The translations under genes were made by a program, and so were the position numbers. DNA of 64,000 bases from Rivularia sp. PCC 7116 (lineage in GTDB: Bacteria; Cyanobacteriota; Cyanobacteriia; Cyanobacteriales; Nostocaceae). The stretch spans positions 1,798,001 to 1,862,000 of the forward strand of contig NC_019678.1 of NCBI RefSeq assembly GCF_000316665.1. Direction: 5' to 3'. The first letter of the stretch is position 1; every line of letters begins with the position of its first letter. A model generated the notes under the pieces. The model saw only the letters and a program-made list of their open reading frames with translations. It did no database searches and was not told where the DNA came from. Positions 17,053 through 26,749 of this stretch are shown one piece after another.

Positions 17053-17881
17053 TGATTGTTAGTCAAATAGTTAGTTAAATAACACTGCGTTAAGCAAAGC
17101 TCACTTTTATATATCGCCACCACGTTTTTCGTCATCAACTATTTTCGTGATGCCAATATATTGTTTAATATTTCTTTGTATTTATTAATGTTTTTAAACT
17201 TTATAGATAATTTTAAGTATCGATATTATAGCTCTTTTGTTCATAATTGCTAGAGTATGATTAAAAACAACTGAAAAGTTTAAGAATTATATTTTTAAGC
17301 CCTTAATTTATCTATATATTAAGATATTAAGTAGGTGCATCAAGTTTATGCTTATGCCAACTGAGGGTGTAAAGGGTTACATTTTGCGGTAAGTACTTTG
17401 TTTTTAGCGGCTTTATTTTATTCGGATTTGGCAACAATACACATTTTTCGCGTAGGGTGCGTGACTATTATTCGTTTTCATTAAAATTAATGGGTTTTGA
17501 CAAGCAGGGGAAGCAGGGGGAGAAAAGAATTTTGAGAAAAATAAATCCTTTAAAATTAATGAAAAGAACCACTAGTAGTTCTTTTCATTAAAATTGATAG
17601 TTTGTAGAGAGGGGCGGAGTGCTACGTCTCCCGACGTTAGGTAGAAAACGAACCAGTCAGAATTTATGCAATGAACTAATTTTTGGTTGTAGGAGATATC
17701 TGAAGAGGGCGATACAACCAACCGTTTAGAGTTCAACTTCTTAAAACTGATATATTTTAGTAGTTCTTAAACCCGGTTTATTTGAGCTTCCACCCAAATG
17801 CTGCAACAAATGAGATGGAAATAATTATAAGGTCAAAAGTCTCTTGACTAAATACCTTTGACCTTTAATCTTTAATCTTAG
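17053..17881. other. Intergenic region with strong palindrome
   Basis: 829 bases upstream of the transporter operon and downstream of the GGDEF gene. It holds a 14-bp perfect inverted repeat (17556-17591), a related partial copy (TTTTCATTAAAATTAATG near 17476) and a purine-rich stretch near 17505-17525. No supported gene. Confidence 0.5.
17556..17591. repeat. Perfect 14-bp inverted repeat
   Basis: Arms TTAATGAAAAGAAC and GTTCTTTTCATTAA flank an 8-base spacer that contains ACTAGT. It could be a hairpin or a dimeric protein-binding site. No T-run follows, so it is not a typical terminator. Confidence 0.7.
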
Positions 17882-19174
17882 TTACGATTCTGCCTCAAAC
17901 ACTCTATATCCAGCTTTACCTTGTTTTTTAGCTTGGTACATTGCCTTGTCTGCATCATCTAACAAGTTCAGGGGTTCGTGGTGTGTTCGATTGCTCAAAG
18001 CAATACCAATACTGGCTGTGATTAAAATCTTACGCTCATTAATATCAAAAGGCGTTTCCAACTTCTCTTGAATGCGTTTAGCAACATTAACACCATCGGC
18101 AACATCTTCAATGTCTTCTAAGAGAATGGCAAATTCATCACCGCCTAATCTGGCTACAGTATCTCCACGGCGCAAGCAGCACTCCAAAAGTTGGCTTATA
18201 TCTATCAGCAATTTATCTCCCATCCCATGACCAAATTTATCGTTAATCTTCTTGAAACCATCTAAATCCACGAACAAAACAGCAAAGCTATAATTCTTTC
18301 TACGTTTACTACGTTCAAAAGACTGTGTAAGTCTATCGAGAAACAAAATTCTATTAGGTAACCCCGTTATAGAATCATGAAAAGCATTGTGTATGAGTTC
18401 TGCTTCTCTCTTTTTTCGTTTGCTGATATCCTGAAATACCAACACGGCACCTAAAATTTCCCCATCTTCACCGCGCACGGGTGAGACAGTATCACCAATT
18501 GATATTTCGCTACCATTTTTAGCTACTAGCTTACAGTTTTCTGGCAAATTCAAAATTTCACCCCTATTCATTGCACGTGCAGCTAAATTGTCGATTTCTT
18601 CCTCTGTATCGGCATCTTTGAGAAGAAAAACTTCTAACAATTTTTTACCAATAGCTTCATTTTTTGACCAGCCAGTTAGTTCTTCTGCGACAGGATTAAT
18701 ACTTTCGATACAACTATTAACATCTGTGACAATTACCCCACACCCCATACTATTAATAACTACGTTGAAGTATTGTGTTTGTTGTTGGAATCCTCTACTT
18801 AATTGATGCTTGAAGGTAGCCATTTTACTAGCCATATGCGAGTCTCTTGTTATAAAAGGTTTATAAAAGTGGGCAACATATTTATTAATTTTTTTCGTAA
18901 TTTCCCAAATTTTTGTCAAATGCAGTACAGAATCTAAATGGTATCTCTGAACGATGACTACTATTCCTCCATTGCATTTTTTCATCAAAAAAATATCAAC
19001 CAAAGTCAAACTTTGAATATTTTTTACAACCTTTGTAATTAACTTTTCAACCGCATCATTAACTTTCAGAACGCGGCTCCAAAACTTTTGTAAATTTTTC
19101 TTAATGGAACAATTCTGGTTTGGTTTATCTTCATTAAGGAAAATTTTTAGGTTGCTCATGTGCCATTTACTCAC
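17882..19174 (-). CDS. PAS-GGDEF diguanylate cyclase
   Basis: 430 residues (GTG at 19174; an ATG at 19159 is an alternative start). Residues 1-125 match no domain I know. A PAS domain spans about 135-255 (VINSMGCGVIVTDVNSCIES, then GAVLVFQDISKRKK), followed by a GGDEF domain to the end. The active-site motif is intact (RLGGDEF, residues 342-348), and an inhibitory I-site RxxD (R335-D338) stands five residues before it, so an active, product-inhibited c-di-GMP synthase is expected. No EAL domain and no membrane helix is seen. Probably a cytoplasmic sensor; the signal is unknown. Confidence 0.9.
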   Translation of the reverse strand: MSKWHMSNLKIFLNEDKPNQNCSIKKNLQKFWSRVLKVNDAVEKLITKVVKNIQSLTLVDIFLMKKCNGGIVVIVQRYHLDSVLHLTKIWEITKKINKYVAHFYKPFITRDSHMASKMATFKHQLSRGFQQQTQYFNVVINSMGCGVIVTDVNSCIESINPVAEELTGWSKNEAIGKKLLEVFLLKDADTEEEIDNLAARAMNRGEILNLPENCKLVAKNGSEISIGDTVSPVRGEDGEILGAVLVFQDISKRKKREAELIHNAFHDSITGLPNRILFLDRLTQSFERSKRRKNYSFAVLFVDLDGFKKINDKFGHGMGDKLLIDISQLLECCLRRGDTVARLGGDEFAILLEDIEDVADGVNVAKRIQEKLETPFDINERKILITASIGIALSNRTHHEPLNLLDDADKAMYQAKKQGKAGYRVFEAES

Positions 19175-20210
19175 TGCTTAAAATCAGTTTTTTGCAAATT
19201 TCAACCTAAGTTAAATCTCAATACTCTAATCATAATCAATATTTAAAGCAGCATTGTTCGGTTACGAACAATCTTGTTTATTTGATTTACTATCATTGGG
19301 CCTCTGAAACTCTTATCGATCTGTTGTACATTTGTTTGATGGTTTTACAGATGGAATGCCAAGTTATTATAGCCAATTATTAATATATCCCAAAGCGCTT
19401 TGTATAAAAGCTACCTCCATGTTTATTAGCTACAATCTTTTTTATAGTAAATATAGCTGACTGCGGTTTTTACTTAAGTGGATTAAAAAAAAATACTATT
19501 AATAGATTGACATATCGTTTATTAGATTGAGCTTTAAAAGCAGATTGTGTTGCAACTAAGGCTTTTTATCGCAGACAATAAAATGTAGCTGTCAAATAAA
19601 AGTATTAAAATTGAATACATACGCATATTATTTTCAAATCACAATCGGAAAATCGCAATTAACAAAAATTTCAGCAAATCTTATTTCTAAAAGGGGTTCT
19701 AGGGTGTGTTCTCAGACTTCAAGCACTTTTTGCAAAAATACCTATAATTATGTTTTTTTATTCAACTAATTTCTATTTTTATTTTTCATAAATAGTCCAT
19801 ATCTACATTTAAACCGTAAATAAATATCGCTTTAATTTTTGTAAAGTTATATCAGATCGAAATCTACGATCCCTATATTAAGAATATGCAATATATGCCT
19901 CATCTGAAAATATGCAATAAGGTATAAAAATAAATACTTAAGTAGTAGATTTTTTAAGCCTATATTAGATATAGGCATTCAAAATGAATTTATTATTCAA
20001 TCAATAACACTATTAGCATCTTGTCTATTTCAGTTGTATGCAAGACGCGGACAGAATACCTTTAATACAATAATTTTTATTAATAATTTTTGTTTATCCT
20101 GTTATAAGATTTAGCCGCAGATCAAATTAGAATTCAAAGTGCCATAGCCCTAAGGGCGACGCTAAAGCGTATCGCAATTGATATTTTTTTCTGCTGCTTG
20201 CTCCAAGCAA
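19175..20210. other. Long intergenic region without recognisable gene
   Basis: 1036 bases, AT-rich, with stops in all frames. Near 20144-20178 stands a short GC-richer palindromic patch (GCCCTAAGGGC followed by GACGCTAAAGCGTATCGC). I see no tRNA, insertion sequence or protein remnant. Confidence 0.5.
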
Positions 20211-20570
20211 CTATTTGTTTCTAATTAGTTCAATGGTAATTTTGCCGCCAAAATCTGGAATTGGTGCAGCAGGTTTACTCAATATCACTTGAACTTGCTT
20301 TACCAAATCGCATTTTTGTAAAATAGAATCTGCAATACTACCCGTAAGACGCTCAACCAAAGCAAACTTTGAGGTTTTAATTTTTTCTTGTACTAAACTA
20401 ATGACGCTACGGTAATCGATAGTATCTTGAATCGCGTCAGTTTGAGCAGATATACTTAAATCCAACCATAGCTTTACATCCACCTCAAACCATTGTCCTA
20501 ATACTTGTTCTTCTTTTAGATAGCCAGTGTAACCGTAAGCGCGAATTCCTGTTAAATAGATACAGTCCAT
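20211..20570 (-). CDS. folB: Dihydroneopterin aldolase
   Basis: 119 residues, the normal FolB length. The family start MDCIYLTGIRAYGYTGYLKEE, the middle segment DTIDYRSVISLVQEKI...FALVERLTGSIAD and the C-terminal VQVILSKPAAPIPDFGG are all characteristic. It converts 7,8-dihydroneopterin to 6-hydroxymethyl-dihydropterin plus glycolaldehyde in folate synthesis. It diverges from menD across a spacer of about 108 bases filled with GAGTTAGGAGTT and TTTAACC repeats. Confidence 0.93.
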   Translation of the reverse strand: MDCIYLTGIRAYGYTGYLKEEQVLGQWFEVDVKLWLDLSISAQTDAIQDTIDYRSVISLVQEKIKTSKFALVERLTGSIADSILQKCDLVKQVQVILSKPAAPIPDFGGKITIELIRNK

Positions 20571-20670
20571 AATGAGTTAGGAGTTAGGAGTTTAAAGTTA
20601 AGAATTAGGAGTTAGAAGTTGAAAATATTTAATGTTTAACCTCTAACCTTTAACCTTTAACCTTTAACCT
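20571..20670. repeat. GAGTTAGGAGTT and CCTTTAA tandem repeats between folB and menD
   Basis: AGTTAGGAGTTAGGAGTT-type units followed by four CCTTTAA units. This repeat fills the divergent folB/menD promoter region. Confidence 0.75.
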
Positions 20671-20678
20671 GATTTTTC

Positions 20679-22439
20679 ATGCCGATTGAATTTAGAAATA
20701 TTAACGAAGTTTGGGCTTCTATATTTACTGAAACACTTAAACGATTGGGTTTGACTTGTGCTGTAATTTGTCCGGGTTCTCGTTCGACTCCTTTGACAGT
20801 TGCTTTTGCTCGTTCTCAACCAGATATAGAAGTTATTCCGATTCTTGATGAACGTTCGGCAGCTTTTTTCGCTTTGGGTAGAGCCAAAGCGACTGGATTA
20901 CCCGTTGCTGTAGTTTGCACTTCCGGTACGGCTGGAGTAAATTTTTATTCCGCAGTTGTGGAAGCAAATTATAGCCGCGTACCTTTACTATTATTAACTG
21001 CCGATAGACCGGCAGAATTGCGTAATTGCCATTCGGGGCAAACCATCGATCAGTTGAAACTATTTGCTAATTATCCTAATTGGCAAGCAGAATTAGCAAT
21101 CCCTAGCATAACCACAGAAATGTTGGCTTATTTGCGCCAAACTACAATATACGCATTTGAACAAACGCTTTATCCCGTTTCTGGCCCAGTACATTTAAAT
21201 ATACCTTTTCGCGACCCTCTTCCACCAATCAGGGATAAAAATTATTTTAATAAAGAAAATTTGGAATCATTACAATCAAACTTTAGCTCAGAAGATTTTT
21301 TTGCCGCAGTTACAAATAAATATCAACAAAAATTGATTCATTCTTCTTTCGCAATTCCTCAGAAATGGCTGGAAACGAAACGAGGAATTATCATTGCTGG
21401 AGTTGCTCAACCCCAAAAACCATCGAAGTATTGTAGTGCGATCGCGCAACTTGCCCAAAATTTAAAATTTCCAGTTTTGGCAGAGGGATTATCACCAGTT
21501 AGAAATCATGCTTCACTCAACCCCTATATAATTTCTACCTACGATTTAATTTTAAGAAGTCAAAATTTAGCAACTGAGTTACATCCAGAAGTCGTAATTC
21601 AAATCGGCGAAATGCCTACTAGCAAAATACTGCGTCAATGGTTGAACGATAATAATCCTCTCCGCTGGATAATTGAACCCTCAAATCAAAATATTGATGC
21701 TTTACATGGAAGAGTGGTTCATTTGCGGATGAATGTTGAAGATTTGGCATGGGCAGACAAGGGGAAAAGTAGACAAGGAGATAATTATCTTCAAATATGG
21801 TTAAGTGCTGAAAATCAGGTAAGAGAAAATATTGATAAAACTTTGGCGCAAAAGCAAGAGTTATTTGAAGGTAAAGCCGCTTGGTTACTTTCTCAGGTTT
21901 TACCACCCGAAACGCCTTTGTTTATATCTAATAGTATGCCGGTAAGGGATGTTGAATTTTTCTGGAAACCGAATAATTTAGGAATCAAACCATTTTTCAA
22001 TCGTGGTGCAAACGGTATTGATGGCACTTTGTCAACTGCTTTAGGAATAGCTCATCGTCAACAAAGCAGCGTCATGTTAACGGGTGACTTGGCATTATTG
22101 CACGATACTAACGGCTTTTTAAGCAGAAATAAGTTTATCGGACATTTAACGATAGTATTAATTAATAATAATGGCGGTGGAATTTTTGAAATGCTGCCAA
22201 TATCAGAATTTGAACCACCCTTTGAAGAGTTGTTTGCAACTCCCCAGGATATAGACTTTGCTCAATTGTGTAAAACTTACGGTGTCGAACACGAGTTAAT
22301 TACTTCTTGGGCAGAGTTAAGTAAAAAATTAAATCCATTACCAACTAAAGGAATTCGGGTTTTAGAAATACGCACTAATCGTAAAGCAGATGCGAAATGG
22401 CGTAAAGAGAATTTGGCAAAGATGGCGAACGCGGGTTAA
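20679..22439 (+). CDS. menD: 2-succinyl-5-enolpyruvyl-6-hydroxy-3-cyclohexene-1-carboxylate synthase
   Basis: 586 residues, normal for MenD. The N-terminal ThDP-activating region (CPGSRSTPLTVAFA, then DERSAAFFALGRAKATGLP with the conserved Glu) and the C-terminal diphosphate-binding motif (TGDLALLHDTNGFL, then INNNGGGIFEMLP) are intact. It joins isochorismate and 2-oxoglutarate with loss of CO2, an early step of phylloquinone/menaquinone synthesis; in cyanobacteria the product serves photosystem I. menB lies 3.5 kb downstream on the same strand. Confidence 0.96.
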   Translation: MPIEFRNINEVWASIFTETLKRLGLTCAVICPGSRSTPLTVAFARSQPDIEVIPILDERSAAFFALGRAKATGLPVAVVCTSGTAGVNFYSAVVEANYSRVPLLLLTADRPAELRNCHSGQTIDQLKLFANYPNWQAELAIPSITTEMLAYLRQTTIYAFEQTLYPVSGPVHLNIPFRDPLPPIRDKNYFNKENLESLQSNFSSEDFFAAVTNKYQQKLIHSSFAIPQKWLETKRGIIIAGVAQPQKPSKYCSAIAQLAQNLKFPVLAEGLSPVRNHASLNPYIISTYDLILRSQNLATELHPEVVIQIGEMPTSKILRQWLNDNNPLRWIIEPSNQNIDALHGRVVHLRMNVEDLAWADKGKSRQGDNYLQIWLSAENQVRENIDKTLAQKQELFEGKAAWLLSQVLPPETPLFISNSMPVRDVEFFWKPNNLGIKPFFNRGANGIDGTLSTALGIAHRQQSSVMLTGDLALLHDTNGFLSRNKFIGHLTIVLINNNGGGIFEMLPISEFEPPFEELFATPQDIDFAQLCKTYGVEHELITSWAELSKKLNPLPTKGIRVLEIRTNRKADAKWRKENLAKMANAG

Positions 22440-22506
22440 ATGGATTACGCGGATGACACTGATTTATTGACAATTTGTAATTGATAAATATTAACTAATA
22501 AATAAA

Positions 22507-22716
22507 ATGAATCTTTTTCGGAGTTCATATTTCTGGTTTTTTTGGTTTACCGTCATATTTTTTCTTTCTCTTGATTTTTGGTATTGGCAACCAGAAATAT
22601 CATTTTCAGTTTTTTATCTTCCTCCTTGGGTGATATATTTTATCGGCTTACAACTTCTGATTTCTTTCACCATGTTAGTATTTGCTCTCAATTTTTGGAA
22701 AACACCATCAAACTAG
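22507..22716 (+). CDS. Small membrane protein (DUF3311-like) preceding a symporter
   Basis: 69 residues with two predicted membrane helices (FWFFWFTVIFFLSLDFWYW; VIYFIGLQLLISFTMLVFAL). It is 130 bases upstream of a sodium:solute symporter on the same strand. Short two-helix DUF3311 proteins are often encoded directly before symporters of this family and may be accessory subunits, so I assign it by size, topology and position. The sequence match itself is weak. Confidence 0.65.
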   Translation: MNLFRSSYFWFFWFTVIFFLSLDFWYWQPEISFSVFYLPPWVIYFIGLQLLISFTMLVFALNFWKTPSN

Positions 22717-22845
22717 TAGAGTACCGCATAAATCGGGCATTATCGCATTCAACAGTTTCTATATTTTAGGGCTTTCAAACATTTCAAAGGGGTACTTCAT
22801 TTCCCCACAGGGGTACAAGATAAAATAGCCATAAGTAGAAAAAAT

Positions 22846-24285
22846 ATGATTACCTATCTATTCATTGGAGCATATTTACTATTGAGTTTGGGTGTAGGAA
22901 TCGCTACTCTTAAAACACAAAATAATACACCTCAAGAATATTTCCTTGCTAGCCGTAAAATTGGCAGTATTGTTTTATTCTTCACGCTGATTGCGACTAA
23001 CTTTAGTGCTTTTGCTTTTTTAGGATTTGCTGGTGCTGGTTATCGTGTAGGTATTAGCTATTATCCGATGATGGGATTTGGAACGGCGTTTGTAGGTGTG
23101 TCGTTTTATTTAATTGGTTACAAAGTCTGGCTTTTAGGTAAAGAAAAAGGTTTTATTACTCCCTCGGAATTAATTGCCGAACGTTTGGGAAGTCAAACTC
23201 TTAAACTAATATTTCTGGCGGTAATGGTGATTTTTACATTGCCTTATTTAACTTTGCAGCCTATTGGTGGGGGATATCTTTTAGAAAATTTAACTAATGG
23301 ACAAATTCCTTACTTTGCCGGAGCAATACTTTTGACATTTGTGGTTGTCATTTATGTCTTTATGGGTGGAATGCGAAGCGTTGCATTAACTGATGTTTTG
23401 CAAGGTATTTTAATGTTTGTATTGATGATTGTAGCCCTATTAACTATTGCTAATAGTTTGGGAGGAATTACGGAGGCTAACCGCACTGCTTACGAACAAT
23501 TACCAGAACTTTTTTCCCGACAGGGTGTAGATAAATTTTTCACTAAATCGAAGTGGTTTAGCTATATGGTTTTGTGGATTCTCAGTTTACCGATGTTTCC
23601 CCAAATGTTTATGCGGTTTTATATTCCTAAAACAGCCACTCCTTTAAAAGTATCTGCAATTTTATATCCTTTAATAACCACAGCAATGTTCATTTGTCCG
23701 GTATTAATTGGTGTTTGGGGGCATATTCCCTTTCCTAATTTAACAGGAAAAGTTACAGACCAGGTTTTACCGATGATGTTGGCAGAATATACACCCGTTT
23801 GGATAGCTTCTTTTGTGATGGTAGGAGCATTAGCAGCTTTGATGTCAACATTGGATTCGCAACTTTTAGCATTAAGTACGATGTTGACAAGAGATGTATA
23901 TATATCTTATTTTCGTCCGAATGCAACTCTAGGCGAACAAACTTTGGTTGGTAGGATATTGATTGTGATTTTGGCAATTGTTGGTTTAATTATTGCTTAT
24001 AATCCACCTGCAACATTTACTGCGATCGCAACTCAAGCTTTTACTGGTTTCGCTGTTTTATTTCCTACGGTTATTGCTGCTTTGTATGGTAGAAATATTA
24101 ATCCCCTTAGCTGTATTATTTCTATTCTTGTAGGGGAAGCAGCATTAATCGGTTTTGCGTTAAATATAATTCCAGCAAGTTTTACTTTTGGTTTTTTACC
24201 AGTTGTGCCGATAGTTTTTGTTTCGGGGTTAATTATTGTTTTAGGAAACGTGAATTTAGGGCAAAAGATAAAAGTTAGAGATTAA
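22846..24285 (+). CDS. Sodium:solute symporter (SSS family)
   Basis: 479 residues with about 12-13 membrane helices. The SSS-family pattern is visible: YFLASRKIGSIVLFFTLIAT near the start, a GAGYRVGISYYPMMGFG segment, YVFMGGMRSVALTDVLQGIL in the centre and ALAALMSTLDSQLLALSTM in the second half. It imports an organic solute with Na+ across the plasma membrane. The substrate is not evident. Its 3' end overlaps a degraded AraC-family regulator gene on the opposite strand by 11 bases. Confidence 0.92.
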   Translation: MITYLFIGAYLLLSLGVGIATLKTQNNTPQEYFLASRKIGSIVLFFTLIATNFSAFAFLGFAGAGYRVGISYYPMMGFGTAFVGVSFYLIGYKVWLLGKEKGFITPSELIAERLGSQTLKLIFLAVMVIFTLPYLTLQPIGGGYLLENLTNGQIPYFAGAILLTFVVVIYVFMGGMRSVALTDVLQGILMFVLMIVALLTIANSLGGITEANRTAYEQLPELFSRQGVDKFFTKSKWFSYMVLWILSLPMFPQMFMRFYIPKTATPLKVSAILYPLITTAMFICPVLIGVWGHIPFPNLTGKVTDQVLPMMLAEYTPVWIASFVMVGALAALMSTLDSQLLALSTMLTRDVYISYFRPNATLGEQTLVGRILIVILAIVGLIIAYNPPATFTAIATQAFTGFAVLFPTVIAALYGRNINPLSCIISILVGEAALIGFALNIIPASFTFGFLPVVPIVFVSGLIIVLGNVNLGQKIKVRD

Positions 24286-24958
24286 AGGTTAATTTATCAA
24301 TGTCTACAGTATTTGCAAGATTTTCCAAACTAATTGTATAAGCGAGGTTTGTATCAATATATTCAAAAATTTCATTTAACCTTACCCGCGATAACTTACC
24401 CTTTGGTCCTTTTCTTTGACATTCAAGATTGGAATGATACAGCAGAATTAATTCCACTAACCTATTGACTAAAGCCTCTACGTGTAATTCACCCCATAAA
24501 CCTGAATGAAGTTCCGAATGTAGAGTTTTTGCAACGTGGCGCAAACCTATAGCATCGGAACGAAAACAAGGTAAAAGTTCTACAGAAGAAACATTTCCTT
24601 TGTATTTTGTACGCACAACATTTTGAATAATTTCTGGATTCAGCCTTAAATGTAAAGTCTTAGCAAAACCATTTCATTGCCATCTTTGAGGCATTTGTGC
24701 TGGTACCAGTGCAATATCACCTGCTCTAACTTCAGACTCACTATTTTTTTGAGCAAACTGCTGCATCAAATTTGGTAAGCCGTTAAGAAAAAATACTAAA
24801 AGATGTTGAGAAAAACCGTCTTTAGCTTCTAAATCGGCAGTCGGTTGAATCCGCTCATCTGCTTGAAAGTTTTTATTGAAGCTTTCCTTTGATAAAAGAA
24901 TTGTTTCCGGTTAAAGATGAGATAATTCTGACGAAGAAAGTTTTGCTAGGTGCGACAT
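24275..24958 (-). pseudogene. Degraded AraC-family transcriptional regulator
   Basis: One continuous reading frame of about 227 codons runs from an ATG at 24958 to a stop at 24275 and is broken by two in-frame stops: TAA at 24911-24913 (codon 16) and TGA at 24674-24676 (codon 95, where TGG would give Trp). The N-terminal part looks like a cupin-type sensor domain (DGFSQHLLVFFLNG, VRAGDIALVPAQMPQRWQ). The C-terminal end is only the first part of an AraC helix-turn-helix domain (LNEIFEYIDTNLAYTISLEN followed by LANTVDIDK) and stops about 70 residues early. With two stops and no complete DNA-binding domain it cannot make a working regulator. It may once have controlled the adjacent symporter. 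Confidence 0.85.
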
Positions 24959-25228
24959 CTAGTTAATGAAGCTCAACGGAACTTAGACATTTTTCGTAAT
25001 CAAAAAAGACTTAAAGCTATACACACTATTACTTTTTTCTCATTGTACTTTTTTTATTAAAATATCTGGGTTGAAGCGATTCTTATGGTCTTGAAATATA
25101 TCCCTTTCCCTAAATTGATTTCAGGCTTTTCTCGTTGCTTTTTGTCTAAATCCCATTAATATCATTTGGTGACGTTTTAATCCTATACTAATAAAAGCTT
25201 AATACTCATACAAGTAAGGTAAAGCTAA

Positions 25229-25708
25229 ATGAAAGATGGTTTTGAATTAAGAAATGTTGGTGGTAAAGGAGAAGGAATGTTTGCTACCCGAGCATTTAAG
25301 CCTGGTGAGACAGTGATGGTTGGTAGATTTGAAAAAATGTTAGATGAAAATCATTCTCATGCCTCACAAATAGGTCAAAATAAATTTGCTCTCCATGCAG
25401 GGTTGATATCTAAAGTAAACCATTCTTGCAATCCTAATTGTGGCATCCAAATCAATGAAACAGGTGCTCATGATTTTGTTGCAATGAAAGACATTAGTGT
25501 GGAAGAAGAATTAAGTTTTGATTATGCGATGAGAAACTATACTGTTAATTATTTTCCACCCAAATGTATGTGTGGCTCAAAAGACTGTAGGGGAAGAATC
25601 ACTGGTTGGAAAGATTTACCAGCGACTAAGAAGAAACAGTATGAGGGCTTTGTCGCTCCTTACCTTCTTGAACTTGACATAAATAATCAAAAATACGTCT
25701 CTAATTAA
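25229..25708 (+). CDS. SET-domain protein (lysine methyltransferase-like) with post-SET cysteines
   Basis: 159 residues forming one compact SET domain. Key parts are GKGEGMFATRAFKPGE at the start, NHSCNPNC (residues 64-71, AdoMet and knot motif), ELSFDYAM with Tyr99, and a post-SET-like CMCGSKDCRGRI with Cys113, Cys115 and Cys120, which with Cys67 could bind zinc as in eukaryotic SET enzymes. It has no signal peptide or membrane segment, so it is cytoplasmic. SET proteins are sporadic in bacteria and usually of unknown target. It lies alone between the symporter region and menB. Confidence 0.88.
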   Translation: MKDGFELRNVGGKGEGMFATRAFKPGETVMVGRFEKMLDENHSHASQIGQNKFALHAGLISKVNHSCNPNCGIQINETGAHDFVAMKDISVEEELSFDYAMRNYTVNYFPPKCMCGSKDCRGRITGWKDLPATKKKQYEGFVAPYLLELDINNQKYVSN

Positions 25709-25915
25709 GATCGGTCAATTTAACTCGGCTAGGTTCTCCAGATACAATAGCTCTAATAATATCCAAGCTAGTACTGTGCAATTGCTGCCGATGGCGATAC
25801 GGTAATTTTATGTTGATTTGCACGGTGGGCTTTTGCGTTATCTTTACACCCAATGACATTTTCTCGCGCCACAGCTATTAGATAATGGCAAATGACTCAT
25901 GATTAATGACCGATA

Positions 25916-26749
25916 ATGCAAATCAACTGGCAAACCGCCAAAACCTACGAAGATATTCTTTACGATAAAGCCGATGGTATTGCGAAAATCACCATCAACC
26001 GTCCCCACAAACGCAATGCTTTTCGTCCTAAAACTGTTTTTGAACTTTACCAAGCTTTTTGCGATGCCCGCGAAGATTCTACTATCGGCGTAGTATTGTT
26101 TACTGGCGCGGGACCTCATACTGACGGTAAATATGCGTTTTGCTCTGGTGGCGACCAAAGCGTGCGCGGGAAAGCCGGATATGTGGATGATGATGGCATT
26201 CCCCGTTTAAATGTATTGGATTTACAGCGTTTGATTCGTTCCATGCCCAAAGTCGTAATTGCTTTGGTTGCAGGTTACGCAATTGGGGGAGGGCACGTTT
26301 TACATTTAATTTGTGACTTGACAATTGCCGCCGACAATGCGGTATTCGGACAAACCGGGCCAAAAGTTGGCAGCTTTGACGGTGGTTTTGGTGCAAGTTA
26401 TTTAGCCCGCTGCGTCGGACAAAAAAAAGCTCGCGAAATCTGGTTTTTGTGTCGTCAGTACAGCGCTCAACAAGCTTTAGATATGGGTTTAGTAAATACT
26501 GTGGTACCTGTAGAGCAATTAGAAGCTGAAGGTATTCAATGGGCACAAGAGATTTTAGAAAAAAGCCCGATTGCAATTCGCTGTTTGAAAGCGGCTTTTA
26601 ATGCTGACTGTGACGGACAAGCGGGTTTACAAGAACTTGCTGGCAATGCCACTTTACTTTATTACATGACGGAAGAAGGAAGTGAAGGAAAGCAGGCATT
26701 CTTAGAAAAGCGTAAGCCAGATTTTCGTCAATATCCTTGGTTGCCGTGA
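25916..26749 (+). CDS. menB: 1,4-dihydroxy-2-naphthoyl-CoA synthase
   Basis: 277 residues, normal for MenB and longer than generic enoyl-CoA hydratases. Family marks are [17 protein letters not shown], the CSGGDQ oxyanion-hole segment ([11 protein letters not shown]), [19 protein letters not shown], and the C-terminal [16 protein letters not shown] ending. It cyclises o-succinylbenzoyl-CoA to DHNA-CoA in phylloquinone/menaquinone synthesis, acting downstream of MenD. Confidence 0.95.
   Translation: MQINWQTAKTYEDILYDKADGIAKITINRPHKRNAFRPKTVFELYQAFCDAREDSTIGVVLFTGAGPHTDGKYAFCSGGDQSVRGKAGYVDDDGIPRLNVLDLQRLIRSMPKVVIALVAGYAIGGGHVLHLICDLTIAADNAVFGQTGPKVGSFDGGFGASYLARCVGQKKAREIWFLCRQYSAQQALDMGLVNTVVPVEQLEAEGIQWAQEILEKSPIAIRCLKAAFNADCDGQAGLQELAGNATLLYYMTEEGSEGKQAFLEKRKPDFRQYPWLP

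Noticed and set aside
19175-20210. Hidden tRNA or small gene in the 1-kb spacer
   Set aside because: I found no cloverleaf pattern and no protein-like frame by reading; an RNA-structure search could still change this.
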